NCBI GenBank assembly: GCA_012038135.1 | Contig: JAAVJQ010000001.1 | Coordinates: forward strand, 434,001-498,000 | Origin: Salinimicrobium nanhaiense | GTDB taxonomy: Bacteria > Bacteroidota > Bacteroidia > Flavobacteriales > Flavobacteriaceae | Direction of reading: 5' to 3' | Length of the DNA: 64,000 bases | Part shown: positions 52,075 through 59,782 of the stretch, piece by piece | How positions within the stretch are numbered: position 1 is the first letter of the stretch | Layout: each line of letters starts with the position of its first letter | Notes under the pieces: model-generated | Seen by the model: the letters and a program-made list of their open reading frames with translations, nothing else | Told to the model about the DNA's origin: nothing | Database searches by the model: none | Translations under genes and position numbers: made by a program

Positions 52075-52113
52075 AAAAAAAAAGCCCCCACAAAAAATAT
52101 TTGTGGGGGCTTT
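52075..52113 (-). terminator. Terminator of the tRNA-Asn transcript
   Basis: AAAGCCCCCACAAA (52081-52094) pairs perfectly with TTTGTGGGGGCTTT (52100-52113), 14 bp with a 5-nt loop. On the minus strand it ends in nine T (complement 52075-52083). It starts right behind the first tRNA-Asn, giving a strong stop for both copies. Confidence 0.9.
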
Positions 52114-52114
52114 G

Positions 52115-52188
52115 CTCCTCCTCTTGGGCTCGAACCAAGGACCCTCTGATTAACAGTCAGATGCTCTAACCAACTGAGCTAAGGAGGA
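52115..52188 (-). tRNA. tRNA-Asn (GUU), copy 1
   Basis: 74 nt cloverleaf on the minus strand. Acceptor TCCTCCT/AGGAGGA with discriminator G, D arm AGCTCAGTTGGTTAGAGC, anticodon loop CTGTTAA reading GUU, and T arm CTTGG-TTCGAGC-CCAAG. The CCA end is not encoded. Identical in sequence to the copy at 52325-52398. Confidence 0.96.
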
Positions 52189-52236
52189 ATTTCAATACGT
52201 CAGCAATTTTTATTAAGTCTCTGCTTTGACTTTTGA

Positions 52237-52275
52237 TCCTCCTCTTGGGCTTCCCTCGATCCCGAAGCATCGGGA
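52237..52275 (-). other. tRNA-Asn 3'-end remnant with a palindromic insert
   Basis: Between the two tRNA copies, 15 nt (52237-52251) equal the last part of tRNA-Asn (T-stem strand and acceptor strand), including TCCTCCTCTTGGGCT. The homology then stops and is replaced by sequence containing the hairpin TCCCGA-AGCA-TCGGGA (52260-52275). It looks like a third, truncated tRNA copy interrupted by a short REP-like element. Confidence 0.7.
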
Positions 52276-52324
52276 CTCGGGACAGGCTTCTCGCCCAAAA
52301 GAAAAATTCAACTTCAAAATTTTG

Positions 52325-52398
52325 CTCCTCCTCTTGGGCTCGAACCAAGGACCCTCTGATTAACAGTCAGATGCTCTAACCAACTGAGCTAAGGAGGA
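52325..52398 (-). tRNA. tRNA-Asn (GUU), copy 2
   Basis: Exact duplicate of the copy at 52115-52188, located 136 bp upstream in the transcription direction. Same anticodon GUU and no encoded CCA. Both tRNAs probably come from one precursor that ends at the terminator 52075-52113. Confidence 0.96.
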
Positions 52399-52599
52399 CT
52401 GTCGCAACCATTTTTGCGGTTGCAAATATAATTTAAAATTTTTATTTCCCTAAGTAATGTGACAAAAAAGTAAGGTGAAAATTGTTCTTTCAGAAACCTA
52501 TCGGAATAAAGCAAATCGGGGGAAATTTTCTCCAAGTTTAAACCTGCAATTCACGATCCCATTTATAAGGTCTTTTAATTCCTAACATTTACAAAATGA

Positions 52600-52630
52600 G
52601 ACCTACAAGGTTTTCAAAACCTTGCAGGTC
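52600..52630 (-). repeat. Palindromic GACCT...AGGTC word, possible terminator
   Basis: GACCTACAAGGTTTT and AAAACCTTGCAGGTC form a 15-bp stem with one mismatch and a single-base centre. It lies 9 bp after the end of the acyl-CoA synthetase gene and repeats the word found at 8661-8685. Confidence 0.65.
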
Positions 52631-52638
52631 AGCAACAC

Positions 52639-54447
52639 CTAACTATAAATAGAATGAATAAACTCCTGGTATTTTTCCGTAATAGTTCTCCTTTTTAGTT
52701 TGAGAGTAGGTGTTAATTCTCCCCCTTCAATGGTCCATTCGTGTGGGAGCAGTCGGAATTGTTTGATCTGTTCTACCGGATTGAAGTTGAGGTTGTATTT
52801 TTTGACAGAATCACTGATCAATTGTTTCACTTCTGCGGCATGAAGAACCTTGTCATTTCCCGGGTAAGGTAATTCCTGATCCAGATACCATTTCTTAAGA
52901 GCTTCAAAGGCGGGAACTACCAGAGCACCAACAAATTTCTGAAATTCCCCAACAACCATGATCTGTTCTATCCATGGGCTCTCTACCATCTTGTTTTCAA
53001 TAGGCTGTGGAGCTACATATTTTCCGCCGCTGGTTTTGATGAGCTCCTTTTTACGATCTGTGATCTTCAGGAACTTTCCGTCGATAATTTCTCCGATATC
53101 CCCGGTACGTAACCATTCCCCATCCATCACCTCTTCTGTAAGATCGGGTCGTTTATAATATCCCATCATCACATTGGGACCTTTACATAGTATTTCTCCG
53201 TCTTCGGCTATTTTTACCTCTACGTCCTTTAGCAAGGGACCCACGGTGCCAAACATCCTGTTCTTTTCGTTGTAACGGTTTCCGCTTATAATGGGAGAGG
53301 CTTCAGTTAATCCGTAACCTTCCTGGATCACGATCCCGGCGGCGGTGAAAATGCGCAACAATCTCACCTGGCACGCGGCGGCGCCCGTAATAATGGATTT
53401 TACTTCTCCGCCCAAGGCTTCTCTCCATTTGCTAAAGATCAGCTTATCTGCCAAAGCAAGCTGTAGCCTGTAGGATAGACTTTTTGGTTTGTTGATCTCA
53501 AATTCTTCAGCTAAACCTAAGGCCCAGAAGAAGAGTTTTTTCTTGATTCCGGTAAGTTCGTTTCCTTTAGCCAGAATTCCCTCGTACACCTTTTCGAGGA
53601 GGCGGGGAACCGTGGTGAATAAAGTGGGTTTAACTTCCTTAAGGTTGACAGCAATGGTATCCATACTTTCAGCATAATAAACAGCTGCCCCGCTATAGAA
53701 TTGGCAGTAGGTCGCCATACGTTCAAAGGCATGGTTAAGAGGCAGGAAACTTATCACGCGTTTGCCTTTAACTCCAACTTCCTGAATAACTTCTGCAGCG
53801 CCCATAGCATTGCTCAGAATGTTCTTGTGCGATAACATGACACCTTTTGGAGTTCCCGTGGTGCCTGAAGTATAAAGTATTGTCGCCAGGTCATTTTCCT
53901 TTACCTGCTCCCGGTGTTCCTCTACCTGTAGTTTTTCTTTGGGAGTGATCTCCTGCATTAATCCGGTAAGTTGTGCTACTCCCGGAACTTCCTTAAAGGA
54001 ATAGATCTTCTGCAAAGCAGGTAGTTCTGCTTCGATCTCCATGATCTTTCCGAAGAGGGCATTGTCACCCACAAAGACCATCTTCACATTAGCATCCTGA
54101 AGAATGAATTGTAATTCGGCATTGGTAATATTTGGATAAACCGGAACAGAGACGGCACCAATTTGCTGAATAGCCATATCTGCCATCATCCATTCGGGGC
54201 AATTCTGGCTTATAATGCCAATTTTGTCTCTGCCTTCAACACTACCGTCACCTCCCGAAATTCCCATTTTTAGAAGGGAAGCGCTAATTTGATCTATTTT
54301 TTGTTTTACCTCTGCGGTACTGTACTTTCTCCATTCTCCTTCTTCCTTGGCTGCAAGCATATCGGGCAGAGGGAAATTTTCCAATTGATAGCTAAGGCAG
54401 TCAAAAAGCCGCTTTGGTTCTCCTGAATTTTTTACCTGTGGATTCAT
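52639..54447 (-). CDS. Long-chain acyl-CoA synthetase (AMP-forming)
   Basis: 602 residues, typical of the FadD15/Acsl-like group. The AMP-binding signature is TILYTSGTTGTPKGVMLSHKN (from about residue 190), followed by EGYGLTEASPIISGN, DGEWLRTGDIGEI and DRKKELIKTSGGKYVAPQPIE. It activates fatty acids to acyl-CoA for lipid synthesis or degradation; membrane-peripheral. Single-gene unit, flanked by palindromic words on both sides. Confidence 0.94.
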   Translation of the reverse strand: MNPQVKNSGEPKRLFDCLSYQLENFPLPDMLAAKEEGEWRKYSTAEVKQKIDQISASLLKMGISGGDGSVEGRDKIGIISQNCPEWMMADMAIQQIGAVSVPVYPNITNAELQFILQDANVKMVFVGDNALFGKIMEIEAELPALQKIYSFKEVPGVAQLTGLMQEITPKEKLQVEEHREQVKENDLATILYTSGTTGTPKGVMLSHKNILSNAMGAAEVIQEVGVKGKRVISFLPLNHAFERMATYCQFYSGAAVYYAESMDTIAVNLKEVKPTLFTTVPRLLEKVYEGILAKGNELTGIKKKLFFWALGLAEEFEINKPKSLSYRLQLALADKLIFSKWREALGGEVKSIITGAAACQVRLLRIFTAAGIVIQEGYGLTEASPIISGNRYNEKNRMFGTVGPLLKDVEVKIAEDGEILCKGPNVMMGYYKRPDLTEEVMDGEWLRTGDIGEIIDGKFLKITDRKKELIKTSGGKYVAPQPIENKMVESPWIEQIMVVGEFQKFVGALVVPAFEALKKWYLDQELPYPGNDKVLHAAEVKQLISDSVKKYNLNFNPVEQIKQFRLLPHEWTIEGGELTPTLKLKRRTITEKYQEFIHSIYS

Positions 54448-54604
54448 TCTAATCGCTGTTTTCTTCCAAAAAATAAGTGGAAGTCATGTCCCTGTATGTT
54501 TCCGGCAGGGAGCGCAAAAGTATTATATAATTAAGATAAAAAGATGCGGGAAGAACTACAAATATTTTCTGAAGCACTTATGGTCACCAGCTAATGAAAC
54601 AAAA

Positions 54605-54636
54605 AAACCTCACAGGTTTTTGAAACTGTGAGGTTT
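54605..54636. repeat. AAACCTCACAG/CTGTGAGGTTT hairpin
   Basis: Perfect 11-bp arms at 54605-54615 and 54626-54636 with a T-rich 10-nt loop, preceded by a run of seven A. The element has the same AAACCT...AGGTTT frame as the hairpin at 8715-8747 with a different inner word. It stands alone in the roughly 300-bp gap 54448-54746, which otherwise holds only a candidate promoter box. Confidence 0.65.
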
Positions 54637-54712
54637 ATCCGCAAGTTAGTTACAAGCGGATTACAAAGTGTGTTAATTTTTAAAAAATAACACGTGTAAC
54701 CTTATTCTTCTT

Positions 54713-54720
54713 TATATTTG
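54713..54720 (+). promoter_or_regulatory. Candidate -7 box for the DUF6364/PIN pair
   Basis: TATATTTG matches TAnnTTTG, 26 bp before the antitoxin ATG. Confidence 0.45.
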
Positions 54721-54746
54721 TATTTATAACTTTTAATAAAAAGGTC

Positions 54747-54998
54747 ATGAATACTAAACTTACATTAACGATAGAACAAGAAATCATAAAAAAGGCAAAA
54801 GATTACGCTAAAGAAAAAAATCGTAGTCTTTCAGACATCATTGAAAACTATTTAAAAATGCTCACCAAAGAAGAACAAAAACAAAAGAATAGAAAACTGA
54901 ATCCTATAGTGAAATCTTTAAAGGGATCTTTCAAAATGCCCAAAGATATGGACTACAAAAAAGAACTGAGAAATCGTTTAGAAGAAAAATATAAATAA
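54747..54998 (+). CDS. DUF6364-family antitoxin
   Basis: 83 residues. The N-terminal strand-helix-helix TKLTLTIEQEIIKKAKDYAKEKNRSLSDIIENYL is a ribbon-helix-helix DNA-binding domain. The lysine-rich C-terminal tail should bind the toxin. DUF6364 proteins are the usual partners of PIN toxins in Bacteroidota. The stop shares one base with the start of the PIN gene (TAATG). The pair is markedly more AT-rich than its neighbours, pointing to recent acquisition. Confidence 0.88.
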   Translation: MNTKLTLTIEQEIIKKAKDYAKEKNRSLSDIIENYLKMLTKEEQKQKNRKLNPIVKSLKGSFKMPKDMDYKKELRNRLEEKYK

Positions 54999-55420
54999 TG
55001 GAAAACGTCCTTATTGATACTGATGTTATTTTAGATTTCTTCTTTGACAGAGAACCATTTGCAGAGTTTGCAACAGAAATTTTAAACTTATGTGAGGAAA
55101 ACAAGATAAAAGGATTTACAACTCCTGTAATTATTTGTAACACATATTATTTACTTAGACAAACTGCTAAACACGATATCGTAATTGAAAAAATAAAACA
55201 ACTTTTGACAATAGTTGATGTTTTACAAATTGATAAAGAAGTAGTGCTTGATTCATTAAACTCAGATTTCAAAGATTTTGAAGATGCGCTACAAAATTAT
55301 TCAGCAGTTAAAAATGGTAAAATAAGTATTGTTTTAACCAGAAATATTAAAGATTATAAAAAGAGTGAAATGGCAGTAATGACTCCTGAAACATATTTAC
55401 GGGGAACCGCCAGTAGCTAA
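54998..55420 (+). CDS. PIN-domain toxin (VapC-like)
   Basis: 140 residues. PIN acidic residues are visible: Asp7/Asp9 in LIDTDVILDFF, the central Glu region, and DFKDFEDALQNYSAV near residues 90-104, with TRNIKDYKKS near the C-terminus (the final Asp). Such toxins cleave tRNA or rRNA with Mg2+. Intact frame, directly behind its antitoxin with a 1-bp overlap, AT-rich. Confidence 0.9.
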   Translation: MENVLIDTDVILDFFFDREPFAEFATEILNLCEENKIKGFTTPVIICNTYYLLRQTAKHDIVIEKIKQLLTIVDVLQIDKEVVLDSLNSDFKDFEDALQNYSAVKNGKISIVLTRNIKDYKKSEMAVMTPETYLRGTASS

Positions 55421-55440
55421 CAACACAAATACGGCAGACC

Positions 55441-55463
55441 AGTCAAAAATGCCATTTTTGACT
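55441..55463 (+). terminator. Hairpin after the PIN toxin gene
   Basis: AGTCAAAAAT (55441-55450) and ATTTTTGACT (55454-55463) pair perfectly over a GCC loop, 20 bp after the toxin stop. AT-rich and without a long T tract, so termination is possible but not certain. Confidence 0.5.
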
Positions 55464-55556
55464 ACCTTTAAAAAGAGCAATCAAAAGATCAATTCGTTTC
55501 CCCAACTCCGCACTTGCGTTAACCGGGACGTTCAAAAAAATTAATTTTGAATCCAT

Positions 55557-56363
55557 TTAACTTTCTTCTCCCAATTCCACAGCTCTGTCAAAAGCAGCGT
55601 AGGCAGCTTCTTTGATCAATTCCTTTACGTTATTGTCATCCATGGAATCCAGGGCTGCCCGGGTGGTTCCTCCTTTTGAGGCCACGCGGTCCATCCATAG
55701 AGTAGGGGAGAGATCGTTCTGGTTGAATAACTCTACCGCCCCTTCAAAGGTCTGACTCACCAGGACGCGGGAATCGTGTTCCGAAAATCCCATTTTTAAG
55801 GCTGCTTCCAGCATAGAGTTCATAAAATAGAAGACATAGGCAGGCCCGCTTCCCGAAATTCCGGTAGAGGCATCTATGAATTTCTGGTTTTCCACATGGA
55901 TCGATTCTCCGGTGGTATCCAGCAGGTTCCTTATCATCAACAATTCCACGCGGGAAACATCTTTTGATTCGGTATAAGAGGTGACTCCTTTTCCCACCTG
56001 TGCGGGTAAATTGGGCATTGCACGAACCACCTTATTGATTCCGAGACCTTTTTGAATGGTGCCAATGGTCACTCCTGCCATTAATGAAACCGCGATCTGT
56101 TCTTTATTCATCAAGGGTCTCATTTTTTCGAAGAGCTCCTCGCTGTGGTAGGGTTTTACAGCCAGGAAGATCACATCGGCTCCGGGTAGTGCATCTTCAA
56201 GTTTTTCATAGACGTCAAACATCTCCATTTCTTTTAGCTGGATGATCTTATCTGGAGACACATCGAAAACCAAAAGCTTGCGGCGACTTAAAAAGGTTGA
56301 TCTGGCCATACCTTCTGCATAGGTAAGGCCCATGTTTCCTGCTCCAATAACTAAAACTTTCAT
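55557..56363 (-). CDS. proC: Pyrroline-5-carboxylate reductase
   Basis: 268 residues from the ATG at 56363 (MKVLVIGAGNMGLTYAEG); ten more residues upstream are not family-like. N-terminal NAD(P) motif GAGNMG, central VRAMPNLPAQVGKG, and the C-terminal signature GSGPAYVFYFMNSMLEAALKMG with ASKGGTTRAALDSM. It reduces pyrroline-5-carboxylate to proline, the last step of proline synthesis. Single gene, divergent from the M28 peptidase. Confidence 0.96.
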   Translation of the reverse strand: MKVLVIGAGNMGLTYAEGMARSTFLSRRKLLVFDVSPDKIIQLKEMEMFDVYEKLEDALPGADVIFLAVKPYHSEELFEKMRPLMNKEQIAVSLMAGVTIGTIQKGLGINKVVRAMPNLPAQVGKGVTSYTESKDVSRVELLMIRNLLDTTGESIHVENQKFIDASTGISGSGPAYVFYFMNSMLEAALKMGFSEHDSRVLVSQTFEGAVELFNQNDLSPTLWMDRVASKGGTTRAALDSMDDNNVKELIKEAAYAAFDRAVELGEES

Positions 56364-56600
56364 TACTTCAATATTTTGTGCTAATGTGTACAAAGACTGT
56401 ACAGGACCTTGCGTTTTTGAAGGTTTTCTCTGTTTCTTCGGAAGAATTCCCGGTAACCTGCCATTTCACAGGGTTTTAAAGAAATCTGGAAGAATAATAG
56501 ATTCCGACAAATGGTCATTTTCCTGAAATTCCGTCAGGTTTTCAGAAGTCCCTGAAACTTTCGGCGTACTTCTTACTTCTTAAATCTGAGTTGGTTTTGA

Positions 56601-56608
56601 TATATTTG
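56601..56608 (+). promoter_or_regulatory. Candidate -7 box for the M28 peptidase
   Basis: TATATTTG (TAnnTTTG consensus), 30 bp before the ATG at 56639. No clear -33 element in the 275-bp gap to proC. Confidence 0.45.
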
Positions 56609-56638
56609 AAGCAAACCTCATCTAAAACTCAACTTCTA

Positions 56639-58192
56639 ATGAAAAAACTTTCAGGAATTTTGTCTCTCTGTTTACTTCTGGCGGGAAATGTTATTACAGC
56701 CCAGGAAGATCCTGTGATCGCAAATATAGTACAGGAAGCCGAAGAAAATTCAAAGCTCGAAAGCCTGGCGCATTCGCTGCTGGACAGTATTGGTCCCCGT
56801 CTCGTAGGAACACCACAAATGAACAATGCTCATAACTGGGCGGTCAAAAAGTTTGAAAGCTGGGGTATTCCTGCGGAAAAACAAAAGTGGGGTGAATGGC
56901 GCGGCTGGGAGCGCGGCGTAACTCACATTGATATGGTGAGCCCAAGGTTGCAAACTTTGGAAGGCAGACAGCTTGCCTGGAGCCCATCAACAGGAAAAAA
57001 ACCGGTTACCGCCGAGGTGATCACTTTGCCTGAAGAAATTCAGGATTCCCTGGCTTTCCAAAAGTGGTTGCCTAAAGCTAAAGGAAAGTTCGTCCTTATC
57101 TCTATGAAGGAGGAAACCGGAAGACCCGACTATAACTGGGAAGAATTTGCGACTGAAGCTTCTTTTGAAAAGATGAAAAAAGAGCGGGAAGAGCAAAGCA
57201 GCGCCTGGAGAGATAAATTCCGCACCATGGGATACAATTCCCGTACCCTGCCGGTTGCTCTTGAAAATGCCGGTGCTGCAGGGATCATTACCTCCAACTG
57301 GTCACGCGGCTTTGGCGTAAATAAGGTCTTTGGAGCGTACACTAAGAAGATCCCAACGCTTGATCTTTCTCTTGAAGACTACGGACTACTATACAGGCTG
57401 GCCGAAAACGGCAGCAAACCGGAAATTCGGGTTACTTCGGAATCTAAAGATCTTGGTACGGTGCCAACCTTTAATACCATCGCTACCATAAAAGGAACTG
57501 AATTTCCTGAAGAATATATCGTGCTTTCGGCGCATTTTGATTCCTGGGACGGCGCAACCGGCGCAACCGATAATGGAACCGGAACCATCGTAATGATGGA
57601 AACTGCCCGTATCCTGAAGAAGCATTATCCAAACCCAAAGCGTACTATTATAGTTGGTCTTTGGGGAAGCGAGGAGCAGGGGCTTAACGGTTCCCGTGCT
57701 TTTGTGGAAGACCATCCCGAAATTGTGAAGAACATTCAGGCGGTTTTCAACCAGGATAACGGAACCGGAAGAGTGGTAAATATCTCCGGGAATGGATTTT
57801 TACACGCCTATGATTATCTTGGAGACTGGTTGGCAAAAGTACCCGATACTGTCTCTCAGCATATAGAAACCATTTTTCCCGGTAGCCCCGGGCGAGGAGG
57901 TTCAGATTATGCTTCCTTTGTTGCCGCAGGAGCTCCCGCTTTTAACCTTAGCTCTTTGAACTGGGCATACTGGAACTACACCTGGCACACCAACCGTGAT
58001 ACTTATGACAAGATCGTTTTTGACGACGTGAGAAATAATGTGATCCTTACTGCTGTTCTTGCCTATATGGCGAGTGAAGACGAGGAGCAAACCTCCAGAG
58101 AGCAGATCAAATTAAAGAACAACCCCAGAACAGGTGAGCCTCAAACCTGGCCCGAACCACGCTCTCCTACTCGTAAGGGAGGATTGGATTAA
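56639..58192 (+). CDS. M28 family metallopeptidase with PA domain
   Basis: 517 residues from the ATG at 56639, which begins the signal peptide KKLSGILSLCLLLAGNVITAQ. A protease-associated (PA)-type region (about 130-270, NAGAAGIITSNWS) precedes the catalytic domain. Zinc ligands and catalytic residues: SAHFDSWDGATGATDNGTG (His, Asp, Asp), WGSEEQGLNGS (Glu-Glu), NQDNGTG (Asp) and HTNRDTYDKI (His). It is an exported aminopeptidase or carboxypeptidase of the PSMA/Q type. Single gene, followed by the repeat field. Confidence 0.94.
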   Translation: MKKLSGILSLCLLLAGNVITAQEDPVIANIVQEAEENSKLESLAHSLLDSIGPRLVGTPQMNNAHNWAVKKFESWGIPAEKQKWGEWRGWERGVTHIDMVSPRLQTLEGRQLAWSPSTGKKPVTAEVITLPEEIQDSLAFQKWLPKAKGKFVLISMKEETGRPDYNWEEFATEASFEKMKKEREEQSSAWRDKFRTMGYNSRTLPVALENAGAAGIITSNWSRGFGVNKVFGAYTKKIPTLDLSLEDYGLLYRLAENGSKPEIRVTSESKDLGTVPTFNTIATIKGTEFPEEYIVLSAHFDSWDGATGATDNGTGTIVMMETARILKKHYPNPKRTIIVGLWGSEEQGLNGSRAFVEDHPEIVKNIQAVFNQDNGTGRVVNISGNGFLHAYDYLGDWLAKVPDTVSQHIETIFPGSPGRGGSDYASFVAAGAPAFNLSSLNWAYWNYTWHTNRDTYDKIVFDDVRNNVILTAVLAYMASEDEEQTSREQIKLKNNPRTGEPQTWPEPRSPTRKGGLD

Positions 58193-58229
58193 AAAGAGGT
58201 AAGATACAAGAGACAAGAACCAAGACTCT

Positions 58230-58384
58230 AGTGGGGTAAGGAAATGGTTGAAACCATTGCTGCCTCCTTTGATCCTTTAACCCCGGGTTAAAACCCGGGG
58301 CTATTTTATTCTCTGTTTTCCTGTAGCTGAGGATTTTTATCCGTGGTAAAGACAAAATTGAGAACATTAAACCGTTTTACGGTT
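58230..58384. repeat. Composite palindromic repeat, copy A
   Basis: The 277-bp gap after the M28 peptidase holds modules in the order GGAAATGGTTGAAACCATT, CCCCGGGTT-AA-AACCCGGGG (58281-58300), a degenerate GGATTTTTATCCGTGG word and AACCGTTTTACGGTT (58369-58384). Each module is itself a palindrome centred on an A/T core. The same modules recur at 59131-59280 and 59423-59600. No ORF of substance. Confidence 0.75.
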
Positions 58385-58469
58385 CAAAATCAGAGTCGTT
58401 GAATAAGAGATCTCTGGAAATATTTTTCGAAAAAGCAATTTAAAAAACCGGACTAGTAACTGGCTGCTA

Positions 58470-58789
58470 TTATGTCTGATTGATTTTTTCAGGATTTTGC
58501 CTTGTGTCAAAAATATTGGCGATCTCCACTCGTTTTTGGTTTCTATTAATCCAGTACATAATCTTATAGTTTTTAAAAACTAAATATCGAAAATCTTGTA
58601 TTTTATCTTTAATTAGAAATTCTTTTTGACCCATTTTCGGAGTCTTTTCTAAAGCAATGGTAGAATCAATAATACCATTTATCAAATTTGCAGCTCTCTT
58701 TTTACTGGTTTTTAATTTATAATATAATAGTGAAATATATCTTCTAATTTATCTTCGGCTAGTCGAGTCCAATAAACAGTTAACCCCAT
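58470..58789 (-). pseudogene. RelE/ParE-family toxin, frameshifted
   Basis: From ATG 58787-58789 the frame reads GLTVYWTRLAEDKLEDIFHYY and then hits TAA. The following ParE-like part, YKLKTSKKRAANLINGIID to ANIFDTRQNPEKI, continues in another frame to a stop at 58470. The shift coincides with a tandem ATTAT-ATTAT (complement of 58719-58728). Removing one 5-bp unit joins HYY directly to KLKTSKK and restores a protein of normal length, about 103 residues. The toxin is therefore inactivated by a 5-bp duplication, while its antitoxin upstream remains open with the normal 10-bp overlap. A sequencing error cannot be excluded from one read of the DNA. Confidence 0.82.
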
Positions 58790-59022
58790 TTTTGTACTTT
58801 AGATTTTAATTCAGATGCCTTGGTCAATCGTCCATTTTTAGAATCGTCTAGTGCCTGATCAATTTCGGTATTAAATTGTTGCATCGACATAGGTTTCATT
58901 TCTTTTTCAAGTAACTCTGCTTTGCTTTTATGCAGCATTTTTTCTAATCCAATTATAATTTCTTCGTTTTGTAAACGAAGAAATTCCTGAACAAAAGATA
59001 TTTTTTTAGCCTCTAAATCCAT
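58780..59022 (-). CDS. Antitoxin of the broken RelE/ParE pair
   Basis: 80 residues from the ATG at 59022 (MDLEAKKISFVQEFLRLQ); the first codon of the longer frame is TTG. Acidic helical N-terminus (QNEEIIIGLEKML) and a tail MQQFNTEIDQALDDSKNGRLTKASELKSKVQKWG with the S-x-x-G-R-x-T/x-x-x-L pattern common in Bacteroidota ParE antitoxins. Its stop overlaps the toxin start. Embedded in the repeat field and AT-rich. Confidence 0.8.
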   Translation of the reverse strand: MDLEAKKISFVQEFLRLQNEEIIIGLEKMLHKSKAELLEKEMKPMSMQQFNTEIDQALDDSKNGRLTKASELKSKVQKWG

Positions 59023-59130
59023 CTGTGTGCTTTTTATCAAAAATACGAATTCCTTTTTAGTAATTCCTTCTTCATCAGAATATTGAACAGCCTGATTCTT
59101 ACTGTAGGAACACTCATATCTAATATACCA

Positions 59131-59280
59131 TAGCCACGGAATTTAATCCGTGGTAAAAGACAATGGAGAACCATAAACTGATCTAAAATAGATTCATACG
59201 TGAGAGGAAATGGTTAAAACCATTTCTGTCTCCTTTGATCCTTTAACCCCGGGTTAAAACCCGGGGCTATTTTATTTCTG
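59131..59280. repeat. Composite palindromic repeat, copy B
   Basis: Modules in order: TAGCCACGGAATTTAATCCGTGG, a unique linker with ACTGATCTAAAATAGATTCA, GAGGAAATGGTTAAAACCATTTCT, and CCCCGGGTT-AA-AACCCGGGG (59247-59266) followed by CTATTTTATTTCTGTTTTCC. It aligns over about 145 bp with copy C, some 292 bp further on, with few differences. It is part of the 760-bp gene-free stretch 59023-59782. Confidence 0.8.
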
Positions 59281-59422
59281 TTTTCCTGTAGCCACCAATT
59301 TTAACCTCTGAGGATATCCTCTGTCGATTTCTTTTAGCCACGGATTTTCATCTTTGGTAACAAGACTCGTGTCAAGAACAATTTTAACTCCCTGTAGATA
59401 TCCTCTTTTTCGGGATTTCCTA

Positions 59423-59600
59423 TAGCCACGGATTTTCATCCGTGATAAAGAATAATGGAGAACCACAAACTGATCTAAAATAAAATCATACGTGAGAGGA
59501 AATGGTTAAAACCATTTCTGTTTCCTTTGATCCTTTAACCCCGGGTTAAAACCCGGGGCTATTTTATTTCTATTTTCCTTTAGCTGAGGATTTTATCTGT
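59423..59600. repeat. Composite palindromic repeat, copy C
   Basis: Repeats copy B: TAGCCACGGATTTTCATCCGTG, the linker AAACTGATCTAAAATAAAATCA, the AAATGGTTAAAACCATTT palindrome and the CCCCGGGTT palindrome at 59539-59558. It continues into a TAGCTGAGGATTTTATCTGTGG word that also ends copy A. No coding potential. Confidence 0.8.
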
Positions 59601-59696
59601 GGTAAAATATCGACCCTAAAGATAATCCATATCAATAGTTTAGCAACATGGTGTCAAAAAGGTTTTTTGGTGGTTTTACCGGTATTTAATTTCCTA

Positions 59697-59760
59697 TAGC
59701 CACGGATTTTAATCCGTGGTAAAGAGGATCGAAAACCATAAACCGTTTTAACGGTTTAAA
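59697..59760. repeat. Composite palindromic repeat, copy D (partial)
   Basis: TAGCCACGGATTTTAATCCGTGG begins at 59697 and is followed by AAACCGTTTTAACGGTTT near 59740, so it combines the first module of copies B/C with the last module of copy A. It ends close to the convergent HD hydrolase gene and may serve as its terminator. Confidence 0.7.
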
Positions 59761-59782
59761 AACGAGAGTGTCAAAAATGTCA

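Noticed and set aside
52115..52398. Integrated element at the tRNA-Asn genes
   Set aside because: A 3'-end remnant is present, but there is no integrase and the spacer is only 136 bp, so only a scar can be proposed.
58193..59782. CRISPR array
   Set aside because: The repeats are few, palindromic, unevenly spaced and composite, spacers are not of constant length, and no cas gene is near.
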